From Alligator mississippiensis (Eukaryota; Chordata; Crocodylia; Alligatoridae): 64,000 bases of DNA. The notes under the pieces were generated by a model, which was given only the letters and a program-made list of their open reading frames with translations, was not told the DNA's origin and searched no databases. The translations under genes were made by a program, and so were the position numbers. The stretch spans positions 209,132,978-209,196,977 of the forward strand of contig NC_081828.1 of the NCBI RefSeq assembly GCF_030867095.1, read 5' to 3'. This document shows, one piece after another, positions 11,658 to 23,669 of this stretch; position 1 is the stretch's first letter; each line of letters opens with the position of its first letter.

Positions 11658-13484
11658 CTGGAAGAGAGAGAAAAAGAATGTTACTGGATTAAGACGTTAC
11701 AATATAGAAACTAACAGACAGAGCAACACTACTGGAGTTAAGTACAGGTTAACTAGCTCTATATTCATATCTTGCTGTTAAATCAACAGGTAAAAATAAA
11801 ACTAAACTAATAAGAATCATATTCCCAGAAGACAGAGTAATCTTTATGGTTTTAGCTTTAGATTAAGTGCAAGTAATGGATTCTGGATAAATTTGGTAGG
11901 ACTAAGTTTCAAAGGCCTCTGGTAGATGCTACATTTATTGAGCAATTGACACGGTGCTTCCTGCAGCCCCTTTGAAGCTCCAGGTGCATGGGGAGCCCAG
12001 GGCTGGGGATGAGTTCCCAATGCCATGCTTTCTCCAGTGCCCTTTTAAGGTCCCAGATCATAAGGAGCCAGGGATCCAGGTCCCTGTTCTCAGCCCTCCC
12101 ATACCAGCAGACACACTGCAACCTGCAATGCATGGCAAGATGTGCATTTTTTGGGATGCAGAATAAAATGTGTTATATCCATCACATAATTAAATTAATG
12201 CCTGCCAGGGGCCTAAAAGAGATCATTTGCAATCTTTTCCCTGGGAAATGGCAGAATCACATCTGTGTTAGTGCCCTGAGAAGCACCTAGTATTTTGTGT
12301 GTGTGTGTCACACTGCTATATAAGAGGCATTACATTTCACCCCTATTCTTTTTGCAAAGAGTATTTAATTTAAGGCCTTGTTACACCTTACACATGGTCC
12401 TAGCTATGACTGTAAACTGCATCCAACTGGAGGGCCTAGTGGTAACATGGTGGGGCTACTTGCGGCAGGGTAGCTCCTATAAAATACCCCAAAGTTGCAA
12501 CCTCCACAGTAAGATAAGTATAGGGTACCTCACAACCCTAGCCCCCACTGCCTTGGGGGTACTCCTTGGTTGGAGAAAATCTAAAGGACATCACCCTGAC
12601 AGAAATGAGCCCTTGCTAAGGGATTAGGCAGTCAACAGCAATTCTTATCTGTTGCTCTCATCGTGGCACTGAATGTCTGTACTCAGTCTGGCCTTTAGAA
12701 TTTGTCTCAATAGTTTAAAGGGGGAGGGTAGTTCTTGGACAGCCTCTACTCCTCCATACCCTTGCCTAGCTATTGAAGGTCTTGGTGTGGTGGTTGCAGG
12801 ACACCATACAAGAGGACTCATCATCAGGCACCGGACTAGACTTCTTATACTTGCACCATGATCTGGAGGACTGAAGGTTACCTACTACACCTTACACTGT
12901 GAAGCACACAAATTGTGCCTAGTGTTAGTGCTAGTTCAAATTTGCAGCAGTCAGATGTTCAGGCCAGCTGGAGCTTGAAAGGTAAGAATCACCCCATTCC
13001 TATTCCAGGCTTCTCTCTTGCCCCATCCCTGATTTCCAACCCCTGCCTCTCAGAGTTCTCTGCCTGGAGAAGGCTTAACTTACCTGCTTGACCTCCTGCT
13101 GCTCTTCTCTGGGATGAGCCCAGGCCACCGAGCAAAAGGGGCAGCAGCAGCAGTGACTGGGCAGGCAGGTTAACTCTCCCCTGCCTGCTCCCCAGGACAG
13201 ACAGCATGGCCAGCTGGGATCTGGGATGCTGGGAAGGGGCAGTGGGCCAGATCCAGGCCAGCAGGGGAGGAGGGTGCAGGTAGAGTGTTTACACTAAGGT
13301 GTCGCCTAGAGTGGCAACATTTTAGTAACAAGAGCTGAGTAATATGGATCAGAGATAATCCTGCCCTAGCCTGGCATAACTTTGAGCCACATAACAAGTG
13401 CTTAAAACTTGTTTCAGGTGTTAATGTGTGGACAATCCAGGTGATAAGAACTCCAGGAGCTGCCCCAAATTACTGTGTAGTAAG
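11658..13484. other. SCN upstream (5'-UTR intron) sequence, unassigned
   Basis: This lies upstream of the acceptor of the SCN exon. Moderately GC-rich pieces at 11940-12130 and 12960-13290 carry short open frames without recognisable similarity. No conserved exon seen. Confidence 0.35.
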
Positions 13485-14530
13485 GCCCTTAGTATCTAGT
13501 ATAATGGGTTGCTTGTACATGCCATGGGGGGTTAATTAGGTTTAATTCTCCCTAAATTGAAACGGTGGGTTTTTTAAAACCCATTGTTTCCACCATTTCA
13601 ATTTAGAAAGAATTAAACCAAATTAAATCCCCATGGCATGTACACAAGGCTGGGGGCCCAATCTTTACCTGACTCTCCAGTGGCTGGGTGAGGGTCTGAG
13701 CTGCTGGCGGGCCAAGTGATCCCTGAGTAGCATAGGGGCCTGGTGCTTCCTTCCATGGCTGCAGGTGACCCCGGTGCTTTCCAGGGGCAGCACCCACCCA
13801 CTGGTATCGAGCCTGGGTAGTCCCGAGGAGCGCTGTAGCCATGGATAGAAGCACTGGGCTCCCGCACAGCTCAGGGAAGCAGGCAGGTTCTGAGAAAAAA
13901 AAAAAAAGATCAGGTTCCTCGCTACCTTTTTTTTTTTCTTCAGTCAAGCTTGCTAGGCTGGCCTGCGCAGGCTGCCAACAAGTTGCACAGCCCCCGAGCT
14001 ATGTGGGGCCCGGTGCATCCCTTTGCAGCTGCAACACCCCCTGGGACCACCTGGGCCAAGTGCCAGCGGGCAGGGGGGAGAGCCACTACCACAGAGGAAA
14101 GCACCGGGGTCCCCCGCAGTTCAGGGGTATGTGACCTGATGGCAGCTTCCCTCCCCCCCCCAGCAGAGGCAGGTAGGCTCCAACACCCCTGCACCATCCC
14201 TGCCACCTGGGACCACTCGGGAATGGCTGGCTTGCCCCTGGGGTGGCTGGGTGTGCTGGTGGCAAGAGAAAGTAGCACGGATGGTGCACTGGGCACTGGA
14301 AGCCTGCCAAGCCGTGAACAAGTTGGCTTCCAGCACCCTGTGCACTGTTGCACTTTGTTAGGTAGCAAACTAAAACACCTTGGAGGTGATTTATCTTGCT
14401 ACGTTACAAAGTCATTTAAAGTGGTATACATCACCGAGCATGCAAACAGCAATGCCATTAAAGCAGTGCAAAAGGGCATTTAAGCCTCTTTAAAAGCCAA
14501 TTTTGTGGCATGTACAAAGGCCCATGAAAC
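13485..14530. repeat. Composite fold-back element with GC-rich core
   Basis: The left end holds a long palindrome (13513-13644): GTACATGCCATGG pairs with CCATGGCATGTAC, and GGTTTAATTCT pairs with AGAATTAAACC around TTTTAAAA. A third copy of the end sequence (GGCATGTACAAAGGCCC) lies at 14507-14523, in inverted orientation to the first. Between them is a GC-rich core with internally similar segments (CACCGGGGTC, CAGCTCAGGG-type). This fits a non-autonomous DNA element that captured or amplified GC-rich DNA. Open frames in the core are composition-driven. Confidence 0.55.
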
Positions 14531-17500
14531 TTAAATTATCTGAAGTGGGAGCTATATAGTCCTACAGCAACTCTTATACTGTGAACAGGACAATTTCCTA
14601 CAGATCTTGGGCTATCAATCTTTCCTCCAGTGTGCACCTCCCCAATATCACCAGCCAGATATTTATTCTCCAGGATGCATGCTTCCCCTTTGCTAGCAAG
14701 TATAGAAGTTGCCCACAATATATAAAACGGTGCAATCTGGTGCAATATATACTGTGCGAGTTGTATTATCTAAAAGAGCAGCATCCTCCACAATACTCAC
14801 CTAATTTTTAAATCCAGCGGAGAATAAAATAATTAAAGAAAAAATTGTCTCATGCAGAGCCTCTACTATTGGAGGGATCTTCAAAATGAGCAAGAAAAGC
14901 CTGCCATCTTACCTTGAAAAGACATGGATTTTGAGCCACATTGACAAAATTTCCCGAACACTATGATTTACAAGAAACTACTGGAAAGAGAAGATATAGA
15001 AAATGCCATTACATCCTTCAGAATACCAAAATAAATAAATAACAGACCTTGGTGATTATGGTGCAAATGTCTACAAAAACCTTCCCCCAAAAGTGCATTC
15101 AGAACAATTTTCATTAGAACCCTAAAATACTGCAACAAAGAAAGTACATTAATATAGTATTTCTCCAATAAAAATTACATGTTCACTACGGTAGTGACTA
15201 ATCACTAAAGACAATGACTAATCATTTTAAAGTTGTAAAAATGAAAAGGAAACATGGATTCAAACCTTACGTGCAGCTCCTGAATTCAGCTTCACTTAGG
15301 TAAAGCCCAGAAATATTTTCAGCTCTCTAGTGCTCCCATCAAGGGCATACTTTATCAGTAGTATTGCACTACCAATCAAACCATTAGCCAATATAGTATA
15401 CAATATTTCAGCAAAAACAGTCACAGTCAGCAAGACTTTGTCTTCAATTGTGAGTATTTAAATAAGAAACATAATCATAAAATAAAGGGGATGAAATGAA
15501 AATCAACAAAATCCACAGGCAGGTTTTGTCACTAGACATAGTAGGAAGAGCAGGAAGCATTCAAATGAATGTTCCAGCAAGAGTCCTATTATTTCTTCAG
15601 TTTCTACCCCTCATACTTCCAGCAAACTTGTTTTGACCTTTGACGCACTCTTCCAATATTATTTAAAGGAGGAGCAAAAGCAAAGTTTCTTCTGCATAGT
15701 TAAAAAAACCCAAAAAACCAGAACACTGATTCTCCAGAACCAGATATTTCCAAGTCGTTTATAAAAATATCTAATATACTAAATAACAGATGCCACTCAC
15801 ACCACTTCAATGCATTAAACAAAAGCAGTTCTCCCAGCTACACCAATGAAGTTATAATTACCATACCATTTACCAATACCATAAAAAATACATACAGGTC
15901 AACCATGTTAATTATATGTAAACGCAAAGATATAGGGCATCATAACTTCCCTGCGCAGTATGGTGAACATTTCTAAGAGTCTAGATTTTTCCTCTCATGT
16001 GTTCCATAGGACCATTGCTAAGTGACAGAATAATAAAATATTTTAATTCTTTCAGATTACAGACTTTACACTGTTTGAAATAGTTCAGTCATAATGGAAA
16101 ATCTTTGGAAGTTGTAAACATCTCCAAGGTTGACATTCTGTTTGCCTATGAATAGACTGCAACCTATTGTATATCTGTTTTTCAAAATAAATGTCTGATA
16201 CATAGAATGAAACACCAAACTACCATCAGCAAAAACACCTACAAAACAGACTGGCTACAAAACATAGAAGACAGATTAGAAAAAAAACAAACCAGAATAG
16301 CTTTATAAAATGGGCTACAGGTTCTTTCTTTTCTACACACCAAGATAAGAGGGACCCAAATCCAATTCAATGGAGTAAATGAGAGTCAATATTATGTTGA
16401 GCATAATAAAATTAATTAAATTCCCTCAACCTTCACTGGAGAACAAAGAGTAAGTATATTTTTCTTGGAATACTGAACTATTGGATCATATATTGTTCAT
16501 ATTCATATTGATTTAAAAAAAAAATCAGCCTGTTAGTTCTCTGTGAGACACCATCAAAGGTGCAAAACAAAGATAGCTACATGGTGACACAATAATAAAA
16601 CAATATTAATAAATACCATTAATAAAGAAAAATATCACCCTGTCCTAGCTAACTTCAGAAGATCGAAAGGTGCCATTGTGTTAACTGTTCATTTTGTCTA
16701 ATACCTATAACAGTTGAACATTCTAGACCAATACAGCTAATCAAAATACAGTAGCAAATTACAGCTTAGTTTAGATAGTGCTAAAACTAATTTAAGGAGT
16801 ATTGGGTATCAGTCAGTAAACTAGTAGTAACATACAAGAAACAAGACAAAAATAACTAGAAATTAAAATTAAGATGTCAACATCTAGAAAGCTATGCTCC
16901 TATAACAGAGAAAATAAATAAATATCTTCATTTTAACAGGAGTTTAACCATCCCATTTACAAACAATGTTATCTGTATATAATTATATCACATCTACCAC
17001 CTGTATGCTTCCATGCATATAATACTTGCATATTTTCCCAAATACTTACCCAGAAATATTTCTATAAAATGAAAGCATTTTACATGAAAGATTCACAATA
17101 TTACAGGTTTCTCATACTGTACTGAGAAAATTATTTGTTAAAAACAAAAAGACTTACATTTTCCCTCTCTAAACGAGAGACACTAGATTCATACTGTATT
17201 AAAAGAGGAACGAATTTTATCCCAATTAACATCTGCTTAGAGGAAGAAAATCCTCATTGTGTTGCTATTTCTAATGCCTTTTGAAAAACTTCGTCTCTGT
17301 TCTAGCTATCTGCTACTCCAGGCAATGTAATTTGTATTGGCTGGTCTGGGTGGGGAAGGAGAGGGAGGAGCTTGCTGTTATCTTAAAAGTAATAAATGAG
17401 GTTTACAGGATCTAATTGGCAACACTGTAACTTGACAAAAGGTGCTATTTCTGCATGATAACCATTTACATGTTAGTCAATTACTTTACCTCTATAAAAA

Positions 17501-18570
17501 CCATAGTAGCATTAATAAAACAAAAACATAAGAAAAGAAGTTTGTTCAACCTGAACAAAATACGTAGAAAAAACAAAGTAAAATCTGTTTTTCACTCACC
17601 TCTTTGTATATGTATAACATGATCTTGCAAGCAAAGTAATATAATATGCATTTTCTGAATTTCCTTCACTTTCATACCTCACTTTAATAAACACATGATG
17701 CACAATCTAGAATTTCTACCTTAAGGTCATCATAAACAAATGGTAAAAGATACTATAATATTAATTGGGGAAATGTAAATGTGTGGAATGTGAATCAATG
17801 CAAATGCTACCTAAAAACTTTTAAGTAGCAGGGGAAGTTTTCTGCCAAATATTATCATATGTTGAAAAGTCTGATAACTGAACACAACAAAAAGGGGAAT
17901 GGACGAGGAATAGACTGCATGTAATTACTATTATTCTTATCATTATCAGAAGATATTCTTTAAGCTTTATAAACCAATTTCAAATATAATGGAGGATAAT
18001 CTAAAAGACACTAAACCAGAGCATAAAACAATTCAAAACTAGGTACTGTCACAGCCTTTTTAACAAATACATGAATAATTCAATTCAGAGTATTAAAACA
18101 CTCAGCCACATTTGGCTTTAACCCATATTTAATAACTTGACAGCTCTCTTAAAAATAAGTTAGCTGAGAAACTTCTCCTAGCACCACATGTAAGATGCTG
18201 GTGAGCAGTTTGCTAAATATTTTGATTTCTTTCTACATTTATTCCAACAGCTCCCACTACTGTCCAAAGATTACTTTGCTCTTTATCAGTTAGGTTCGAA
18301 ACCTTTTTTGTAAGATGAAAATTTACTGGCATGCCAACTTTTTTGCTGACAGTTATGTTTGAATAACTATATCATCTCTATAAGCAAGCTCAATAAGGAG
18401 AGGAGAGGAGAGGAAAAGATGATCAAACATTTGCCTAATGTATACCCAGTCAGGGGAACAAAAACAGTTTTTTAAAGAATAAATATGTCAGATATTTTTA
18501 AGACATATTACAAAAGCAAGCCATTTTATTTGAAGCATACTATATTGGTAATCCCTCTCTGTTGAGAATT
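14531..18570. other. Long AT-rich stretch without recognised repeats
   Basis: About 4 kb of apparently unique, AT-rich non-coding sequence. It is unusual here for its lack of CR1. A weak candidate leader-exon donor on the minus strand (GTAAGT at 17157-17152) and a CCAAT box (17340-17336) are noted in the findings. A GAGAGGA repeat lies near 18398-18415. Confidence 0.4.
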
Positions 18571-19109
18571 ATTGTTTTCCATGATTGCTCTGTCTGTGGG
18601 TCCAAAGACAGCTGACGAGGCCAATCTGGGATCAACAGACTCCATTGCAACTCAGGCACATTTCTGTGAGGGGTAGATGGCTCTAAATTCTTGATTTGGT
18701 CCACAACACGTTGTTTCTGTCACTCCAACCTTTCCATGTCCTGTTGTCATCACAAGATTTCAAAGAACTGAGATCCTCGCAGCAGACTCTTCCTTCATTT
18801 AGTGAGAACACATGGTGGTAGGAGAACACTTGCTTCAGGAGTTTGGACTCAGACATCCAAATGACATGACTGGCCCAGCAAAGTTGATGTTGGATGATCA
18901 TCACCTCAATGCTCATGGTGTTTCCTGCAAAGAGGATGCTAACATTGGTGCGTACTGTCTACCCACTGGATTTGAAGGATCTTCTGCAAACAGTGTTGAT
19001 GATACACCTCCAGAGACTTGAGGTGTCTCCTGTACATTGTCTATGTCTCAGCTCTGTACAGGAAGGTGGGGATCATGAAGTAGCATGAACTGAACTAATG
19101 TAGCTGATG

Positions 19110-19941
19110 TTAACATAGAGTGTAATAATAGTGAAATACAACCATGTTAGTCTTGTCCTGTAAGCAACTTAAAAACTCCATTTTGTATCCTTCTGCTTGA
19201 CATAAGTGAATGAACTCTGCATAGCCCTTATGTATAAGTGTGTGTAAAAGGGTGAATGGTGAAAGAATGGCATAGAGACGGAAGAAGATTTAACTGTTTA
19301 TGTAAGCAACAAGGCGCCATAAGTAACTAGTCAGTAAACTAATTAATGAGTGGCCGAAGAATCCCTTTTAAGACTAGGGCACAAAAAAGATAACAAGGAG
19401 AAGGAATGTACCCATTCTGCCAGACAGGCAAGGCAACAAGAACACTCCAAGGCTAAGAAAAGCTGAAGACAAGAGAAGAACAACCACAAAAACAGAAGCT
19501 GTGAATAAAAAGCCCCAAAGCACTGAAACAAAGGATGCCAATCTCTATAAAAGAAAACTTTGAAAATACTAAGTTGGGTGAGTCTCTTTCTCTACAGTTG
19601 TTTCATCGGAGCACAGATGCATCTGTTCACCCCGTTCCTGCTGTTATCTTCAAATCTGCTATCTTCAAATCATCATTATCTACTCAGTAAGCCTGGGTTG
19701 GCCACCCTGGGCTGATATTGAGCAACTATTGCTGGTAACTATATCTAGTGTATGTGTGGATGAAATGGTTGTTTTGTGTATGTGTATGCCTATGTTTAAT
19801 GATGTGTATGATGATTTGTGAGTGTTTGTATGGATGGTGTGTCCGAACCTCTATGTCTAACTCATGTAATCAACAAATGCGGCACCTTGCCTTATCCCCC
19901 TTTAAAAAGTCTCGCTCGTGATTTAAGCATTTGGCAATTTA
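19110..19941 (+). mobile_element. LTR-like insertion inside the RTE LINE
   Basis: The RTE coding sequence stops near 19941 and resumes near 19110, so about 830 bases were inserted. The insert begins close to TGTAATAATAG, has a TATA-like TCTATAAAAG at about 19541-19550 and a pyrimidine-rich CTCTTTCTCTACAG shortly after. The flanks GTTAAC and GTAAC may be a decayed target duplication. Size and promoter layout fit a solitary LTR of an endogenous retrovirus-like element. No coding region accompanies it, and the family is not recognised. Confidence 0.4.
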
Positions 19942-20483
19942 AGTAACAATGACTGCTTGCTATAACATGATCTTGGTTTGGGTCTGATGTTGTAATCTTC
20001 AAAATCTGTTTCCTCAGGTGTTCAAAGGCTGCACGTGCACTTTTAAAGTAATGTTGGATTTCTTCAATGTCAGCCTTCTGTGAGATATGGCTTCCATGGT
20101 ATGGGAAATACTCACCATTCTCCAGAGTCTAAGAATCTGAATTACCAGAGCTGGGGATTGCTCATTAAGAGCTTGTTGATGGAGGACTTTAGTCTTCTGA
20201 ATCTTAAGAGTCAGTCCCATTTACTCATATGCCTTGGTAAAGACATTGACAATTGTCTGAAGGTCTGCCTCCAAGTGAGCACAGACTACAATATCATCAG
20301 CATACTGAAGCTTGATGACTGAGGTTGGGGTAGTCCTGGTTTTGGCTCAAAATCGGCTGAAATTAAACAGTTTACCATCCATTCGGTAGTTTAGCTCCAT
20401 TCCAACAGGAAGCTTGTTAGTGGTCAAATGTAACAACACAGTAAGGAATATTGAGAAGAATGTTGGAGTGATGACCAAGAATC

Positions 20484-21336
20484 TGGGTTTTCCATTTCCC
20501 ATGGAAAAATGGAGAAAACCATGGATTTCCTGTTTTTATCGGAGAAAATGTGGATTTCCCCTTTTAGCAGACAAATCCGTGGATTCTCCTCTTTTGCAAA
20601 GAGCTCTTGCTGGCTGGCACAGTTCCAGCCGCAAGAGCTGATTGCAGAAAGGGCAGGAGGGGGAGGAAAAGGGGGAGGGGCAGGGCCTGAGCCTCTGAGT
20701 CAGATAAGGCTAGGCTCAGGCTCACTTGCCTTTCGCCCCTGGATCCTAGAGGTAAGTGGGGCTTGGGGGTTGTGGGGCAGGGCTGGGGAAGGGGACTCGG
20801 GGCTGAGGAAGCAGGGAGTGCTGCCAGCCCCAGGTAGCACACTGCATCTGGGAGCATGGCCGGGGGGTAAGGGCAGGGGTGCAGGGCCGGGGGGTTGAGG
20901 GCAGGGATGCCACTCTGCGGGGGACTTTGCAGGCAAGTGATGCAGGGCGCAGTGTGGTGGTGCCTGCTTGTGCAGGCCGCACACATACTGCCCAGCTGGC
21001 TGGCCAGGGGTGGGGGAGGGGGGGCTCACATGCAGCTGTCTGCAAGGCTCTGTGGCCATGGCTCTGCAGCGGTGGCGAGGGATGGGGGGGGGAGGAGGAG
21101 GGGCTCGCACACTGCAGCCGCTGCCTCTTACCTGTGGAGCTGTGCCAGTGGTGATGGCCGCTGCATGCAAAATCTCCCCATGCCACTGCTGCCACTGCGG
21201 AGGCACACCTATGGACCTGTGCGGCCAGCCGCAGGGCAGCAGTGGCAGTGTGGTGGCAGTGGTAGCCACCGCACAGTGCATGGTGGTGGGGGTGGCTGTG
21301 TGCTTCATTTTTCCTGCAGCTGGTGAACTGTGAAGA
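20484..21336. repeat. GC-rich insertion inside the RTE LINE
   Basis: RT sequence breaks off near 20480 and resumes near 21340. The insert starts with repeated GGAAAA/GGATTTCC motifs (20490-20600) and continues as a GC-rich block with GTGGTGGCAGTGG-type imperfect repeats. Open frames on both strands are low-complexity (Pro/Ala/Gly-rich) and not taken as genes. No clear terminal repeats or target duplication were found. Confidence 0.5.
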
Positions 21337-22846
21337 TCATGTCAGCTGTGCCTCTTGATGCCCTAAACCTACAATGGGATTCTGGGAGGACCTCTTTACC
21401 AAGCGGAAGGAGATGGGGTTCAGGAGGTTTCTCTCAATGACCTTTCCTGCGGTGGACAGCAAGGTGATCCCTCTGTTGTTGTGATCCTTTCTTGAAGACT
21501 GTCACAGGCATGGTCTCCCTGAGGTCATCTGGGATTTCCTCATCATTCCAGATCCTTAAGATGAGGGGGAATGGAGCTGTGATGTGAGCTCCTCTTCCCC
21601 CTGCTTGAAAATTATGCCTGACATTCCATCAGCTCCAGATGCCTTGTCATTCTTCATCTACTTGATCGTTCTCCTCACCTCATCAAGGGTTGGAGGGATT
21701 CCAAGATAATTTCTGACTGGTTATTGTAGGATGGAGTTGAGAACACTCTCGTCCATAACATAGTATCAACTGAAAAGGTCTTCAAAATGCTCATTTCAAT
21801 GGGCATTGATGACTCCCTTTTCCTAGATCACGTCTCCTCTACCCTTAAGTCTCAAGGCAGTTGGTTCCTGAGTGTTCAGAATGTTTATGGCTTTGGTCAC
21901 ACTGAAAAAATCAGACATACTATGGATGTCAGTGAGAAATTTAATCTCCTTTCCCACTATCTGCTCTTCATATCACAGGTCCTCCTTTGAACTCCTGCCT
22001 TGGCTTGTTGGTGATTCAGTTTCTTTTGCTTAGGATTGATGTCATTATGCCAAATACAAAAGGTCTTGCACTTGAGGTCAGTCAACTCTTGGATCTCCTA
22101 GTCATTCACATCAAACCAGTCTTGATGTTTTCTGATAAAGGATTTAAGTGTTTCTTCACAGGCACTGAAAGACTCACAAGCACTGCCGACATTGTCCCAT
22201 TGTTGTTGATTGGAATCTGCCAGTTTTTCACTGAGGCACTGGTGGAAGAGCTCAAGCTTGATTGGGTCTTTGAGTCTTATCTTTTGTTGGCATTGCTTCT
22301 GCTGCAGCTGTCACTTGGAAGCTGGTTTGAGTGACATAAGCAAGCAGATGAGTGGGTCATTGATCCAGAAATCATCAGCTCCTAGCATAGCTTGGGTAAT
22401 GCGGATACCTTTTTGATCCCAGGCATGAACAATGCCATAGTCAATCAGGTGCCACTGCTTACATCATGGATGTTGCTATGATGTTTTGTGCCTGTGTTTT
22501 TTTCTGGTGGAACAGGGTGCTGGTGCTGGTCAGTCCATGTTTCACACATTTGTTCAAGAACAGGATCCCATCAGAGTTGACCTTTCTCACTCCTTCCTTG
22601 CCAGTAGTTCCATTCCAGAGGTTCGAGTCCTTTCTGACTCTAGTGTTGAAATCGCCAAGCAGAATTAGTCTGCCTCTCTCTGGAATGTCAGAAAGGACTT
22701 GGTCAATGTTGACATATAATTCCTCGTTGGCAGTGTCAAGAGTCAGGACATATATGCTAATGACAGTGGCATATTGGCTCCCCACCAATTTAAGATGGAG
22801 AGTCATGAGGCACTCATTTATTCCAATAGGGAATTCATTGGTTGCA

Positions 22847-23082
22847 GCTACATGAGACGCTGACTGCACAGTAGTCCAAGAGTACTGCTCAGTAGTGTTG
22901 TCTGGCAGCAGTCTTGGGCTACTGCACAGTCAGTGTCACAGAAAAGCTGTTCATTGGTGCTACTGCACAACAACTTGGGTTACTGTGCAGTCATTTGTTT
23001 ACACAAGTACACTTGTTTACACAAGTACCAAATGACTGCACAGTAACGACTACACAGTCAGCATCTCATGTAGATGAGACCA
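22847..23082. mobile_element. Palindromic MITE inside the RTE LINE
   Basis: The inverted ends GCTACATGAGACGCTGAC (left, about 22847) and GTCAGCATCTCATGTAGA (right) pair with few mismatches. In the middle, a 19-base arm (22979-22997) pairs perfectly with 23029-23047 around two copies of ACTTGTTTACACAAGTAC-like sequence. The LINE endonuclease frame stops at one side and continues at the other, so this is a clean insertion of about 235 bases. Confidence 0.8.
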
Positions 23083-23669
23083 TGTGCTTGGTTTATGAGT
23101 TAATTCTTAATGGCAAAGTTAACTCCATGAAGTTAGTGTTCTCCCTTACACCCTTCCAGAAGAGGGTATAGCAGCCTCCCTGTTCTTTGAGCTGCTCATC
23201 TCCCACTCACTGGATCCTACTTAGTACAGCAATATCAGTATTGTCACCTGAATTCTTAATCCATGATTGCAGTGCAGTTCTCTGAGTATTCACTATTAAG
23301 GTTATCCATGAGGATCTGATGTTCTAGGTCCCAAAATAGTGTGTCTTTGTTGATTTTGACTGCAGTAAAGGTGATCCCACTCAACACAATATCCAGTCAG
23401 GAAAAAGGCAGGCAGAATATTTTTAGGACACCTTTTCTAGCTCCCTCCCCACGTGGGGTAAGCAGAGTGGATCCTGAAGAGGATTGTCAGTCACAGTTAC
23501 TGTTGTCAAATCACCCTCCTGCCTTGTCCAAGTGCTACATGACCTTCCTGTAACTGCTACCTTTATGCAAATTCATGACTAGGAGCTTCCAGATAATCAC
23601 AATCCTGCTCCCATTGTCGCTAGCTAATTGCCAATGGGCTTGAAAAATGTATTGAAAAGGTGTTTTCAT

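Larger units (their letters stand above)
18571..23360 (-). mobile_element. Degenerate RTE-type LINE (CFDP2-like endonuclease-RT)
   Basis: Read on the minus strand, decayed segments follow the order of an RTE-type ORF2. They are an endonuclease start with DNTDIAVLS (about 23270) and GGCYTLFWKG; INECLMTLHLKL, VISIYVLTLD and LLGDFNTRV (22869-22459); an RT region with DLRETMPVTVFKK-like text near 21500; the catalytic YADD box (20304-20293) followed by IVVCAHLEADL; LTLKIQKTKVLHQ (20220-20014); FEDYNIRPK; HLKSLEVYHQHCLQKIL (about 19000); and IEVMIIQHQLCWASHV (18916-18790). A final zinc-finger-like GLVS..THRQ closes it near 18590. Stops and frameshifts are everywhere. Three later insertions split it, at about 19110-19941, 20484-21336 and 22847-23082. 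The 5' boundary is not resolved. Confidence 0.85.

Noticed and set aside
13950-14483. 177-codon open frame
   Set aside because: Lies in the GC-rich core of a fold-back element, low-complexity, with equally long frames on the other strand.
20700-21308. 202-codon minus-strand and 143-codon plus-strand open frames
   Set aside because: Pro/His/Ala-rich translation of a GC-rich insert, open in several frames at once; no recognisable protein.
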